Below, piece by piece: positions 9,986 through 18,139 of a DNA stretch of 64,000 bases. The DNA is from Bacteroidota bacterium (GTDB lineage: Bacteria; Bacteroidota; Bacteroidia; B-17B0; Aurantibacillaceae). Numbering within the stretch: the first letter of the stretch is position 1; every line of letters begins with the position of its first letter. The position numbers were made by a program, and so were the translations under genes. The notes beneath the pieces were generated by a model. The model was not told the origin of the DNA and did no database searches. It was given only the letters and a program-made list of their open reading frames with translations. The stretch spans positions 46,660 through 110,659 of the forward strand of contig JAFDYB010000047.1 in assembly GCA_018267655.1 (NCBI GenBank), read 5' to 3'.

Positions 9986-11281
9986 CTATGTAGTTTGTTC
10001 TATTAGTTTAAACAACACTGTTTCAACGCTTTGCCTGTTTCTTTTTAACACGGTGATCTCGTAACCATCAACAGTTTTTTTATCATTTGTTGCCGGTATT
10101 CTACCAAAAATAAAGTTTACATACCCAGAAACAGTTTCGTAATGTGGATTTAAAGGTAGTGCAAGCGGTAATATTTCGTTTAGTTCGTTAATTGGAACTT
10201 GAGCGTTAATTATAAATTCGATATCGCTCTTCTTTTCAATTTTTGGTTTTTCTTCATCGTGTTCGTCTTGAATTTCACCTACTAATTCTTCAATAATATC
10301 CTCCATTGTTACTAAACCTGCTGTTGAACCAAATTCGTCTGTAACAATTGCCATTTGTATATGTTGTTTTTGAAAATCGCGAAGGAGTGCGTTTATTTTC
10401 ATGCTTTCAGGTACAAAATGTACCGGTCTCATAATTTCTTTTAAGGATTTAAATTTATTTTCAATAATTGCTTTTAAAAGATCTTTTGTGTGAACTATGC
10501 CAACAATATTATTCGTGTCGCCAAGATAAATTGGTATTCTACTAAAACCCTCGTCAATTATTTGCTTTGTAATTTCACTTTTGCCTAGCTCTATATCTAA
10601 AGCCGACATTCTATTGTGAGGTACCATTACTTGTTTAACCGTTCTGTCATCAAAATCAAAAACATTTTGTATTAATTCGTTTTCACTTGGTTTAATGGCT
10701 CCTCCCTCTTCACTTTCAGTTAAAATCAATCTAAGTTCTTCTTCGGTGTGAACTTCTTCTTCTGTAGAATTGTTTACTCCAAATAGGCGTAATGCTAAAT
10801 TTGAAGTGTAATTTAATAACCAAATAAGCGGACTAAATAAAAAATAAAAAATTCGCATTGGCCAGGCTATAATTAACGAAGTAATTAAACTGTACTTTAT
10901 ACCAATCATTTTAGGAATTTGTTCTCCTAATGTAACATGTAAAAATGTTAGTAGTGTTAATGCAATTGGAAGCGAAATGCTATGCACCGTTACCGGATTT
11001 GAAATAATATTATACTTTTCAAAAAAACTTATAACAAATTTTGATATTACAACCTCGCCAACTGCCCCTAAAGCAAGTGATGCAAGTGTTATTCCTAACT
11101 GTGTAGCAGATAAATAGGCGTCTAATTTTTCAACTAATTTTTTTGTAAGCTTTGCCCTACTAACACCTTTTTGAATTTTAATATCTAATTGAGATGCTCT
11201 TACTTTCACAAGCGCAAATTCGGCAGCTACAAAAAATCCGTTTAAAAAAATAAGTAAAAAAGTAATTAGAATGTCTCCCAC
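9986..11281 (-). CDS. CNNM/CorC-type membrane protein with CBS pair (hemolysin family)
   Basis: Integral membrane protein of the CNNM/CorB family linked to Mg2+/Co2+ efflux or homeostasis; the 'hemolysin' name is historical. Domains in order: CNNM transmembrane domain (residues 1-170; 'FFVAAEFALVKVRASQLD', 'LGEQIPKMIGIKYS'), acidic linker, two CBS motifs ('MVPHNRMSALDIE', 'IPIYLGDTNNIVGIVHTKDL' and 'VTDEFGSTAGLVTMEDIIEE'), and a CorC_HlyC transporter-associated domain. Start is GTG at 11281; no ATG is available before the first membrane helix, and a -7-like TATCTTTA lies about 13 bases upstream. Length (431 aa) is typical. Confidence 0.92.
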   Translation of the reverse strand: MGDILITFLLIFLNGFFVAAEFALVKVRASQLDIKIQKGVSRAKLTKKLVEKLDAYLSATQLGITLASLALGAVGEVVISKFVISFFEKYNIISNPVTVHSISLPIALTLLTFLHVTLGEQIPKMIGIKYSLITSLIIAWPMRIFYFLFSPLIWLLNYTSNLALRLFGVNNSTEEEVHTEEELRLILTESEEGGAIKPSENELIQNVFDFDDRTVKQVMVPHNRMSALDIELGKSEITKQIIDEGFSRIPIYLGDTNNIVGIVHTKDLLKAIIENKFKSLKEIMRPVHFVPESMKINALLRDFQKQHIQMAIVTDEFGSTAGLVTMEDIIEELVGEIQDEHDEEKPKIEKKSDIEFIINAQVPINELNEILPLALPLNPHYETVSGYVNFIFGRIPATNDKKTVDGYEITVLKRNRQSVETVLFKLIEQTT

Positions 11282-11388
11282 AATTATATCTTGTAAAGAT
11301 ACTAATTTTATTGTAAGTGTTAAATAATAAACTTTTTTGAAAACAATACGAGGTAGTAACGATTTTTATTAAGTGTTGTAGTGTTTTT

Positions 11389-12225
11389 TTAATGGCGCAT
11401 AAGTCTTTGGGTACGCATAATTGAAGGGTGATGGAGATTCTTATTTCCTTTTAAATTTGCTTTTACCCATTTACCGTTTTTATATTCCAAAATTTTAGTT
11501 TTATTTTTTTGGGTGTAGAATAATAAAGGAGCTCCATTTGAACTGGAATTAATAAAAACAGATGCTATATTTTCTTCAGTAAGACTCTCGTTATCAACAC
11601 CAATCCAATCAAGACCATTAAATTTAAAAACTGAAATTTTATTTTTACAAGTGCTACTTAAAAAAGCAGTATAAACGCATTTTTCAGCTTGATTGTAGTA
11701 AATGCTTGTTTGGTTTACATTTGTTTTTAAAAAAATATTTTGTCCTAAAATTTGCCATTCTTTGCCATTATAGTTCATAACAGTAATATTGTTGTTATTT
11801 AATGAATCTACAAAAGAAACGTAAATATTATCTGTTGTTTTATCAATGGCAATTGCCGGGAATTTTATTGCTCCTTTTGAAAATCCCTTTTTTCCAATGC
11901 TATTCCAAGTACTTCCATTGTAACTAATAACGGAACATTTATTATTATTTTCTTCATCTTGATAAGCTAAAACCGGCAAGTTTTTTGCATTTATTGTTAG
12001 GGAATACGGACCTAGTTTTCCACTAGCAACAGCAGGTTGGCCCACGTAAGTCCATGCCGTATCTTTTATTTTTTTTACACTAACGTGTTTATTATTAATA
12101 CTAGAACTTTCAAATGCTGTATAAATCACGCCTAAAGAGTCAATAGTTGTAGCATTTGTTATTATGTTTTGCGATTGTGTGCTAAGTGCCACAGAAATAA
12201 ACAGAGTTATAAATTTACTTTTCAT
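11389..12225 (-). CDS. Secreted beta-propeller-like repeat protein, possibly shortened
   Basis: Predicted exported protein with signal peptide 'MKSKFITLFISVALSTQSQ'. The 278-aa body has repeats of ~50 residues containing 'VYxA/SF', 'ISVxxYNGxxWxxxG' and 'PxIAxD' blocks ('CSVISYNGSTWNSIG', 'ITVMNYNGKEWQILG', 'ISVFKFNGLDWIGVD'), as in Bacteroidota propeller-type surface proteins. Such proteins usually end in a T9SS sorting domain; this one stops at 'HHPSIMRTQRLMRH' without one, so it may be truncated or differently exported. The frame extends to a TTG at 12303, but the ATG at 12225 directly gives the signal peptide. It lies next to the 3' end of the R-M locus. Confidence 0.75.
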   Translation of the reverse strand: MKSKFITLFISVALSTQSQNIITNATTIDSLGVIYTAFESSSINNKHVSVKKIKDTAWTYVGQPAVASGKLGPYSLTINAKNLPVLAYQDEENNNKCSVISYNGSTWNSIGKKGFSKGAIKFPAIAIDKTTDNIYVSFVDSLNNNNITVMNYNGKEWQILGQNIFLKTNVNQTSIYYNQAEKCVYTAFLSSTCKNKISVFKFNGLDWIGVDNESLTEENIASVFINSSSNGAPLLFYTQKNKTKILEYKNGKWVKANLKGNKNLHHPSIMRTQRLMRH

Positions 12226-12317
12226 TATTTTTATTAAGTTAGGTATTGTCGAAGCGGAGTTGGAATTGCAACTTTTTAGTGAATAATTTTTTATTAATCT
12301 CAAGCTATATTTTCAAG

Positions 12318-12393
12318 TTATACCAAGTATAAATATAGCAAAATTATTTAGTTGCCTATTCATGTTTTCTATTTTGATACGATACTTGGTGCA
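12318..12393. repeat. Short inverted-repeat element at the 3' edge of the R-M locus
   Basis: ACCAAGTAT (12322-12330) and its perfect reverse complement ATACTTGGT (12382-12390) flank about 50 AT-rich bases. The left end TTATACCAAGT is identical to the left end of the MITE-like element at 24095. It may be a diverged or shortened relative of that element. It lies in the 226-bp gap between the secreted repeat protein and the helicase gene; nothing else was seen in that gap. Confidence 0.45.
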
Positions 12394-12451
12394 ACTCTTT
12401 TACAAAAATTGGCTTTAGCGGTTTTGCAAATGTGCCACCAAGCTCATTGGT

Positions 12452-14992
12452 TTATTTTGTTTTGTTTTTAAATGTTAGGTATTCTTTTTGTGTTAAGGTC
12501 GTGTCATAAAGTCCAACTTTTTCGCCTGCGTGTTTGTTAATGCCCGTGTATTCTAAACTTGCGTCTTCGTAGCGTTTAAACTTGTAAACCGCATCGTTCA
12601 TTAAGGCAGAGTTAAAAACGCCTAAGCTTACTAATAACTCAAAATCTTTTACATATAAGCCTGTTACCTTGCGAAAAAGCGCAGGCTCAAGCTTTGTAAT
12701 CACATCGTTTAAGCGGTGCTCTCTATAATCTGTTAAGTACATAAAAATTGGAATTCTTGTTGCAAACTTGATCAATTTTTCTTGAATTTGTTTTCGTAAA
12801 TTTTTGTATTCTTTTTCTTCTTCGGTAAGTTCTTTTTTTTGTTTTGCAGACATGCCCTCTGTGCCTTCTTTTTTGGCTTTTTTAACGGCATCTGATTTGT
12901 TGATGATGGTTTCTATTTCTTGATTCAAATTTCTAAAACCTTCAATGTTCATCAAGGCTTTCATGGCTTCTTCGTTGTTCATTAAACGTTGCAATGTGTT
13001 ATTGTCCACATTCACAAGCAATGCACTTTCCCAACGTCTGGCAAGCAATGTTGCTGTTGTTCCACTCATGGCAATATCTAAAATTCCTGCGGCATCTATT
13101 TGTTTCATGGAGCTACCGTCATAAGCCAACACAGGCAAGAAGTTTATAAATTCTTCAACATTCTTTTCGGGGTTGCTTTCGTTGATGTTTAAGTTGCAAG
13201 CGTATTCAGCAATTTGTTTTAAGGCTCGGTTGGGTGCAAAGTCAAACACATAACATTCTTCTTTTAAAATTTCTTCTTTGTTGGGTGATTTGCTGTCGGG
13301 GTTTTTGATTACCCAAGGTGTTTGTACCCTAAAAGCTGCTTGAAAATAAGTCTCGGGACTTGATGAATTTCTAAGCATAAAAATTCCTGTCCATGGTTTT
13401 ACCGAAACGCCTGTTGTTAGTTTGCCACAAGAAAGGGTAATGGTTTTTGATTGTAAGGGGTCGTCCATTCCGCTTAAAACAGGTTCAAGTGCTTTTACGC
13501 CAATGCCAGCTTCTGTGCCAGCTGCAATAATTACTTTGTAATCGTGATAAAACTGGTTGTTGCGTTTTTTCAAAAGATTTGCCATGGCGTGGCACGAAGC
13601 CACCGAAGGTAAAAACCAAAACGTATGATTCAATACGCTTTTCAGTCGTGCATCAGAATAGGGCAAAGGCGGCTTTTCTGTTTTTAATTTTAGCGTATCT
13701 ACAATTTGTTCAACAAACGAACCACGAATCAGATCCAACCACTTTTGTACATCATCTTCATATTTAAAATGTGCTTTGCTTCCTTCGCCTTCGGCTTTAA
13801 AAAAGGTATTCAGGTCAAAGCCGTCAAACTCGCCCAGCTCCGCAACTTTGGTAATGGTTTCCGGAAGTTGGTAGGTAAGCATGACCATTCGGGGCAGACT
13901 TGCATACGGATTTGCTCCATCTTTTTTCTTCCAGTTTTCTTTAGCTCGTTGTTCGTCTGAATAGGTCCAGTTAAAAATTTGTTCTTCGATAAACTCGCCT
14001 GAGTTGATAGCACGAAACGGTGTACCGGACAAATACAAAAAGTGATTGGCTTTTATGGGTAAAACGCCCTCCAGGGTATCAATGCCATCTTCTAGCAAGC
14101 CCTCTTTTTCAATATTTTTAAAATCTTCAATTTCTTTTTCTGCTTCGCTGTCTTTGCCAAACAGGTGTTGGGCATTTTCTCGCCACGCCCCAAAATGGTA
14201 TTCGTCAAACACAATACAATCCCATTCGGTATTATGAACCCACTCGTTTTTTACTTTAATACTTCCGTCTTTTTGTGTTCCTAAATAATCCTGAAACGAA
14301 CCGAAACAAACTAAATTGGTTTTTGATAAATCAGTTTTCTTTGAAATATTCTCGGCTTCATTTTTTGAGAAGAAAGTCCAAGCTTTAAAATCGGTATGCG
14401 TGTTTAAATCTTCACGCCACGCATCTTCTACAGCAGGTTTAAAAGTTAAAACCAACACGTTTTTCCATTTCATTTGTTTGGCAAGCTGATAGGTGGTAAA
14501 GGTTTTGCCGAAACGCATTTTTGCGTTCCAAAGAAAGTGAGGTGTTCTATTTGGGTTTTCCTTTTTATAGCTTTTAAAGTAAGCCATGGTTTTAGTGACC
14601 GCTTCTTGTTGCTCGGGTCGCATACCAAAATTCAGCACCCTATTTTCTTCCGTGCGTTCGCCGGTTTTTATTTCATGAATGGCTTGGCGCAGTTGATTGA
14701 GCGTGCAAACAAACCATTCCCCATCCGGATTTTTAATTTTATTCCTGCGAAGTAAGGCATGAACAGTTTTATCGGTAAAGCTGCTGCCATCCGGCTTCAT
14801 GGAAGTTTCTTCAAATACAATTTTAAATTCGGCTCGGGTGGCACCAATTTGTTCTTTGATGCGCGTTTGAGCATCTCGGTCGGTAAAACCGATTTTGATT
14901 TGCCCTTTGCGCTTGCTGTCGTTCGGCAGTTCATAAGCATAAATGGTGGGATTAACGCCGGGGCGTGGAGGAAAGAATTCTTTTTTACTCAT
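12452..14992 (-). CDS. Restriction helicase with N-terminal GIY-YIG nuclease domain
   Basis: Probable restriction subunit of the R-M locus: a nuclease fused to a DNA translocase. Residues ~14-112 form a T5orf172/MUG113-type GIY-YIG domain ('TIYAYEL', 'GQIKIGFTDRDAQTRIKEQ', 'NPDGEWF'). An SF2 helicase core follows, with P-loop 'NAKMRFGKTFTTYQL' at ~157, Walker B 'CIVFDEYHFG' (DEYH) near 265, motif III-like 'FLYLSGTPFRA' and motif VI-like 'YFQAAFRVQTPW' near 570. The last ~200 residues are charged and helical. The ATG overlaps the stop of the RhuM-Fic gene (ATGA). 846 aa is in the range I expect for this family. Base composition is richer than in the flanks. Confidence 0.88.
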   Translation of the reverse strand: MSKKEFFPPRPGVNPTIYAYELPNDSKRKGQIKIGFTDRDAQTRIKEQIGATRAEFKIVFEETSMKPDGSSFTDKTVHALLRRNKIKNPDGEWFVCTLNQLRQAIHEIKTGERTEENRVLNFGMRPEQQEAVTKTMAYFKSYKKENPNRTPHFLWNAKMRFGKTFTTYQLAKQMKWKNVLVLTFKPAVEDAWREDLNTHTDFKAWTFFSKNEAENISKKTDLSKTNLVCFGSFQDYLGTQKDGSIKVKNEWVHNTEWDCIVFDEYHFGAWRENAQHLFGKDSEAEKEIEDFKNIEKEGLLEDGIDTLEGVLPIKANHFLYLSGTPFRAINSGEFIEEQIFNWTYSDEQRAKENWKKKDGANPYASLPRMVMLTYQLPETITKVAELGEFDGFDLNTFFKAEGEGSKAHFKYEDDVQKWLDLIRGSFVEQIVDTLKLKTEKPPLPYSDARLKSVLNHTFWFLPSVASCHAMANLLKKRNNQFYHDYKVIIAAGTEAGIGVKALEPVLSGMDDPLQSKTITLSCGKLTTGVSVKPWTGIFMLRNSSSPETYFQAAFRVQTPWVIKNPDSKSPNKEEILKEECYVFDFAPNRALKQIAEYACNLNINESNPEKNVEEFINFLPVLAYDGSSMKQIDAAGILDIAMSGTTATLLARRWESALLVNVDNNTLQRLMNNEEAMKALMNIEGFRNLNQEIETIINKSDAVKKAKKEGTEGMSAKQKKELTEEEKEYKNLRKQIQEKLIKFATRIPIFMYLTDYREHRLNDVITKLEPALFRKVTGLYVKDFELLVSLGVFNSALMNDAVYKFKRYEDASLEYTGINKHAGEKVGLYDTTLTQKEYLTFKNKTK

Positions 14993-15972
14993 ACGTTTTT
15001 AATAAGATTAACTATCAAACTTATCATAATATCCTTTTCGGAAGGATTGCTTTGAGCTACCAATAAAGCTAATGTTGTTAACCCCGTATCATTAATTTTT
15101 ATTTCGCCCGATTTTTTTAAATGATATTTGTTTCTTTCTAAAAACCATACAAATAAAAAGGCACCAATACGTTTGTTGCCATCTGTAAACGAATGGTTTT
15201 TTATTACAAAATAAAGTAAATGTGCGGCTTGCTCCTCTATACTTGGATAAACATATTTCCCTCCGAAAGTTTGAGTAATGCTTTGCAACGAGCTTTTAAA
15301 GCTTTTGTCTTTTTCATTGCCAAAAAGAGCAGTTGCTTCTTTTTTTTGTATCAATTGTTTTTTTAGTTCATCAATTGCTTTTTGTGCTTCGGAATATTCA
15401 ATTTCATACGTAATTTTTTCATTCAAATTTTCTACCTTTAGTTTGTTGCTATCAAATTGATTAAGCAATACAAAACTAGTGGTGTAGCTATTTATAATTT
15501 CCAATAAACCTTTTGCTTCATTTATTTGTAAACTTTCTGCTTTTGCACTTTGGCTGATAAGTTGAATGGTTTGCTGTAATTGTTCTAAACGTTTTTGATT
15601 GATGGCCGCGCCTTTAACTAAATAATCTTTTAGTCGTTGTGTTGCCCACTGACGAAACTGCGTACCTCTAATTGAATTAACGCGATAACCAACAGAAATA
15701 ATTACATCCAGATTATAATATTTGGTGTCTTTTGTCTGTGTTTTTCCCTTAATAGCACCGTGTTGAGTGGTATGTGCAAAATTTGCACACACCCTATTTT
15801 CTTCTAATTCTCGCTCTTTAAAAATATTTTTTAAATGCTTTGTTATTACTGTTCTATCCCGTTCAAAAAGTTGTGCAAGCTGCTCCTGGTTTAGCCATAC
15901 CGTATCTCCATCAAACTGAACCGTAATTTCAGTTTGTGCATCTTTTGTTTGGTAAATTATTATTTCACTCAT
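14989..15972 (-). CDS. RhuM-type protein with C-terminal Fic/Doc domain
   Basis: Two-part protein often found inside R-M loci; its role there is unknown. The N-terminal RhuM domain (~1-105) has 'VWLNQEQLAQLFERDRTVITKHLKNI', an HTH-like segment, and 'YYNLDVIISVGYRVNS...GTQFRQWA'. A helical linker leads to a Fic/Doc domain with motif HSFTDGNKRIGA at residue ~260. This is the Doc-like form (HxFxDGNKR); the second Arg of canonical Fic (GNGRxxR) is absent, so AMP transfer is uncertain and phosphotransfer is possible. Its stop overlaps the helicase start (ATGA), showing translational coupling. It could be an immunity or regulatory module, or a toxin. Confidence 0.85.
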   Translation of the reverse strand: MSEIIIYQTKDAQTEITVQFDGDTVWLNQEQLAQLFERDRTVITKHLKNIFKERELEENRVCANFAHTTQHGAIKGKTQTKDTKYYNLDVIISVGYRVNSIRGTQFRQWATQRLKDYLVKGAAINQKRLEQLQQTIQLISQSAKAESLQINEAKGLLEIINSYTTSFVLLNQFDSNKLKVENLNEKITYEIEYSEAQKAIDELKKQLIQKKEATALFGNEKDKSFKSSLQSITQTFGGKYVYPSIEEQAAHLLYFVIKNHSFTDGNKRIGAFLFVWFLERNKYHLKKSGEIKINDTGLTTLALLVAQSNPSEKDIMISLIVNLIKNV

Positions 15973-16005
15973 TTAATTAAGTTTTATCTTTTTTTGTCTG
16001 TATCA

Positions 16006-16106
16006 GGATTGACCGGATTAATGGATTTGCAAGATTGAATCCTATCCATATCCTAATCCTATCTATATCCTAATCCTGCCCATCTTCTAATCCTGAAAAT
16101 CCTGAT
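16006..16106. repeat. ATCC-rich degenerate repeat tract in the R-M operon
   Basis: The 214-bp gap between the RhuM-Fic gene and the methyltransferase gene holds repeated AATCCT/ATCC words. At its core are two 17-bp units, TATCCATATCCTAATCC (16043-16059) and TATCTATATCCTAATCC (16060-16076), differing at one base and flanked by more AATCC copies (AATCCTGAAAATCCTGATGC at 16088-16107). Similar ATCCTG-rich tracts occur between genes in other Bacteroidota, from memory. The tract also encodes the end of the relic frame at 16087-16200. Confidence 0.75.
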
Positions 16107-16200
16107 GCTGACTATTTTCCATTGGCCGTATCATACTTTCTATAAAGGCTATCTCTTCTTTTGTTAGTTTATATTTTTTGTAGAGCTTATTCCTCATCAT
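16087..16200 (-). pseudogene. Relic C-terminus of an Eco57I-type methyltransferase
   Basis: A 37-codon frame opening at 16200, overlapping the last codons of the methyltransferase gene, encodes 'LYKKYKLTKEEIAFIESMIR' and then 'PMEN'. This pattern is the usual C-terminal end of N6-adenine methyltransferases and R-M subunits. The intact gene upstream ends in a comparable 'LCKRWGITKEEWAFIDSRIK'. The extra copy in another frame therefore looks like the remnant of a second or alternative methyltransferase 3' end, left by recombination, and it runs into the ATCC repeat tract. It could also be expressed as a short peptide, but I see no reason to assume so. Confidence 0.55.
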
Positions 16201-17767
16201 TATCTACCGCTTCGCTTGCATTAATATCTTTAATTCTTGAATCAATAAATGCCCATTCTTCTTTTGTAATGCCCCAACGCTTACAAAGCATCTCATCGGT
16301 ATAAATATCTTCATAATTTCCTAAATCGGGAATGAAAATAAATTTGTCTTTTGTTACGTGTTGTGAAACCACAGTTTGCAAAAGCAGAAAACGAACAATT
16401 TTTGTAAACAAATATGTTTTGTATGATTCTACTTCTTTCTTTGTAGAAAAAGCACCTGCAACAATAAATGATTCAGTGCAACATTCATTTGGTTTTGCAA
16501 TTCGTGTATTTCCGTCATAGTAAAATCCAACCGGTTTTGAAAAATCAGTTTGTCCGGCAATTGGTGCTGGTGGCACTAACAATTTCCATTTATCCAATAA
16601 TTTATTTTCGTCTTGCACATCTTTTTCTGAGGCGTATTTCAAACCAATTCTTTGAATAAACCAACACGGTATTCCAGAGTTTTTAGGTGTGTAATTTGTC
16701 GGTAAACCAAAAGGCTTTCTTGATGACACAACAGAACTTAAATTTTTTCCACCATTTTCCTTTTTAGCCAAAACTTTTCTGATGATTGGAAGTGCCTGAC
16801 TATGGCGGATGAAAATTGGAAATTCATTTAAAACACGTTCCGTTTTTTTTGCTTCGCCATTTATGTAATTGGTTACTTCGCAAGTTCCAGCATTTTCTTT
16901 ATCCCAAAGGAAATAACAAATTCCTCCTGCCACATCAACACCCGGAAACACATCGTTTGAGTTTTCAAAATCAACTAGTTTTCTAATGTGCTTATCGTTC
17001 AGCATTTCATTTCTAAACTCGTCTAATCCTTTACCCCCTGCAAACCAGCGAGCAGGAATAATCATTGTTAAATATCTTGGCTGCAATTTTTTAGCTTGTT
17101 CAACAAACTTGTGATAGATTGGGCTTGCGCTTCGTCCGTGTCCTGCATCACTCAACTGATAGGGTGGATTTCCAATAATTACATCAAATTTCATATTTTC
17201 TCCTTTTTTAGTTTTTTTGTTTGTAAAGTAGGTTGAGACGCTATGTATAGCGTCTGTACCTAAGTGTATAAAGTTGTAAGCGTAGGTTTCGGCATCCTCG
17301 CCACGGTCATATACTTCTTGGCTTGCTCCGCACCGGGTGCATTTGCCTGCCTCCCACGTGTGTTGCATGCGTTCGTAGTGTATGTTGCCTTGTGCGGTAT
17401 CAAAAGTTTCGCATACGGAGTATTTGCCATTGGCGGTTTTGCTGCAATACACGCTACGGCGGCTTAGTAGTGCGGTGAGTTCCGTAATGGCAATGCCGTA
17501 AAGTTGCTTGCTAAAAATGTGGTTAATGCGTTTTTGTTTGTTGGGCATTTTCTTTTCTAAGCCCTTCATTAAGCGTTTGGCTATTTCGCGCAAAAACACA
17601 CCGCTTTTACTCACAGGGTCTAAAAATTTTGCATTGGGGTTGCTCCAGAGTTTTTTGGGTAGTAAATCCAGCATATTGTTTACCAAACCGGGTGGGGTAA
17701 ATACCTCATCGTTGCTTAGGTTAGCCAAGCAGGTGAGCACATCGGGGTTGTATAAGTTAGAAGACAT
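16187..17767 (-). CDS. Eco57I-type N6-adenine DNA methyltransferase subunit
   Basis: Catalytic modification subunit of the R-M locus. The N-terminus 'NLSNDEVFTPPGLVNNMLDL' is the target-methylase motif X region. Motif I (residues 48-58) reads FLDPVSKSGVF, lacking the usual P-x-C-G-x-G SAM loop, a variant I associate with this family. A Cys pair, CTRCGASQ (143-150), may bind metal. Catalytic motif IV is NPPY (200-203), after 'MKFDVIIG'. The C-terminal target-recognition part ends 'LCKRWGITKEEWAFIDSRIK'. An 8-bp palindrome (17236-17255) encodes residues 172-178 in frame. 526 aa. Partner of the short SAM-motif protein at 18157. Much of the gene is richer in G+C than its neighbours. Confidence 0.88.
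   Translation of the reverse strand: MSSNLYNPDVLTCLANLSNDEVFTPPGLVNNMLDLLPKKLWSNPNAKFLDPVSKSGVFLREIAKRLMKGLEKKMPNKQKRINHIFSKQLYGIAITELTALLSRRSVYCSKTANGKYSVCETFDTAQGNIHYERMQHTWEAGKCTRCGASQEVYDRGEDAETYAYNFIHLGTDAIHSVSTYFTNKKTKKGENMKFDVIIGNPPYQLSDAGHGRSASPIYHKFVEQAKKLQPRYLTMIIPARWFAGGKGLDEFRNEMLNDKHIRKLVDFENSNDVFPGVDVAGGICYFLWDKENAGTCEVTNYINGEAKKTERVLNEFPIFIRHSQALPIIRKVLAKKENGGKNLSSVVSSRKPFGLPTNYTPKNSGIPCWFIQRIGLKYASEKDVQDENKLLDKWKLLVPPAPIAGQTDFSKPVGFYYDGNTRIAKPNECCTESFIVAGAFSTKKEVESYKTYLFTKIVRFLLLQTVVSQHVTKDKFIFIPDLGNYEDIYTDEMLCKRWGITKEEWAFIDSRIKDINASEAVDNDEE
17236..17255. repeat. In-frame palindrome inside the methyltransferase gene
   Basis: AGACGCTA (17236-17243) and TAGCGTCT (17248-17255) are perfect inverted arms around TGTA. 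On the coding strand they encode residues DAIHSVS, in the linker between the Cys-pair segment and the NPPY motif. GAGACGCxA...TxGCGTCTCxAC palindromes are common dispersed repeats in several bacterial groups, so this may be an inserted repeat kept in frame. Confidence 0.6.
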
Positions 17768-17795
17768 TTTGAAGTTAGAAATTAGACGTTAGACA
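17768..17795. repeat. Left imperfect inverted repeat of the four-helix-bundle cassette
   Basis: The segment with AGTTAGAAATTAGA and the related GTTAGACATTAGA lies between the end of the four-helix-bundle gene and the methyltransferase ATG. Reversed, it matches the repeat at 18140-18170 at about 21 of 27 positions, so the small gene sits between imperfect inverted repeats. Confidence 0.6.
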
Positions 17796-18139
17796 TTAGA
17801 GAGTTTTGCGTTCATTTTTTTTAAGATTGTTACACATATTGCGGTTAATTCGTTTGCTTCTTTTAAATGAGTATCTACTATTTTCCAATTCTTTTCTTTA
17901 ATAATTTCAAGCCAAAAACAACATTCATCAACTTCTTCCAAAACAATATTCATTTTAGCAATAAATTCTTTATCGCTTCTTGCCCTGTTAGAGGCTCTAT
18001 AGTTTGCCCCTACCGAAGTTGCACTTCTTACCAATTGGTTCATCACTACTTTTTTAGAAATAGAATAATCCATTTCTTCAATTAAATTAATGATTGAAAG
18101 TGAAAATTTTTTAGTTCTATCTTGTAATTCCTTGCTCAT
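17789..18139 (-). CDS. Four-helix-bundle protein (S23/IVP-Avd-like)
   Basis: Small all-helical protein of the family found in 23S rRNA intervening sequences and, in distant form, as the Avd accessory protein of diversity-generating retroelements. Typical features: 'LSINLIEEMDYSISKKVV' helix, 'NQLVRSATSVGANYRASNRA' (the conserved RSxxSxxANxxEA-like block), 'EFIAKMNIVLEEVDECCFWL' and a final helix 'NELTAICVTILKKMN'. 116 aa, normal length. It lies between the two methyltransferase subunit genes, in the same direction, flanked by imperfect inverted repeats. No reverse transcriptase or variable repeat is present, so this is not a DGR. Cellular role unknown. Confidence 0.85.
   Translation of the reverse strand: MSKELQDRTKKFSLSIINLIEEMDYSISKKVVMNQLVRSATSVGANYRASNRARSDKEFIAKMNIVLEEVDECCFWLEIIKEKNWKIVDTHLKEANELTAICVTILKKMNAKLSNV

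Noticed and set aside
12226..12303. N-terminal extension of the secreted repeat protein
   Set aside because: It would start at TTG and place a polar segment in front of a clear signal peptide.
16043..16076. CRISPR array
   Set aside because: Units are 17 bp and directly adjacent without spacers, and there are no cas genes.
17789..18139. Diversity-generating retroelement, because the four-helix-bundle family includes Avd
   Set aside because: No reverse transcriptase, template repeat or variable repeat is present nearby; the cassette lies in an R-M operon.
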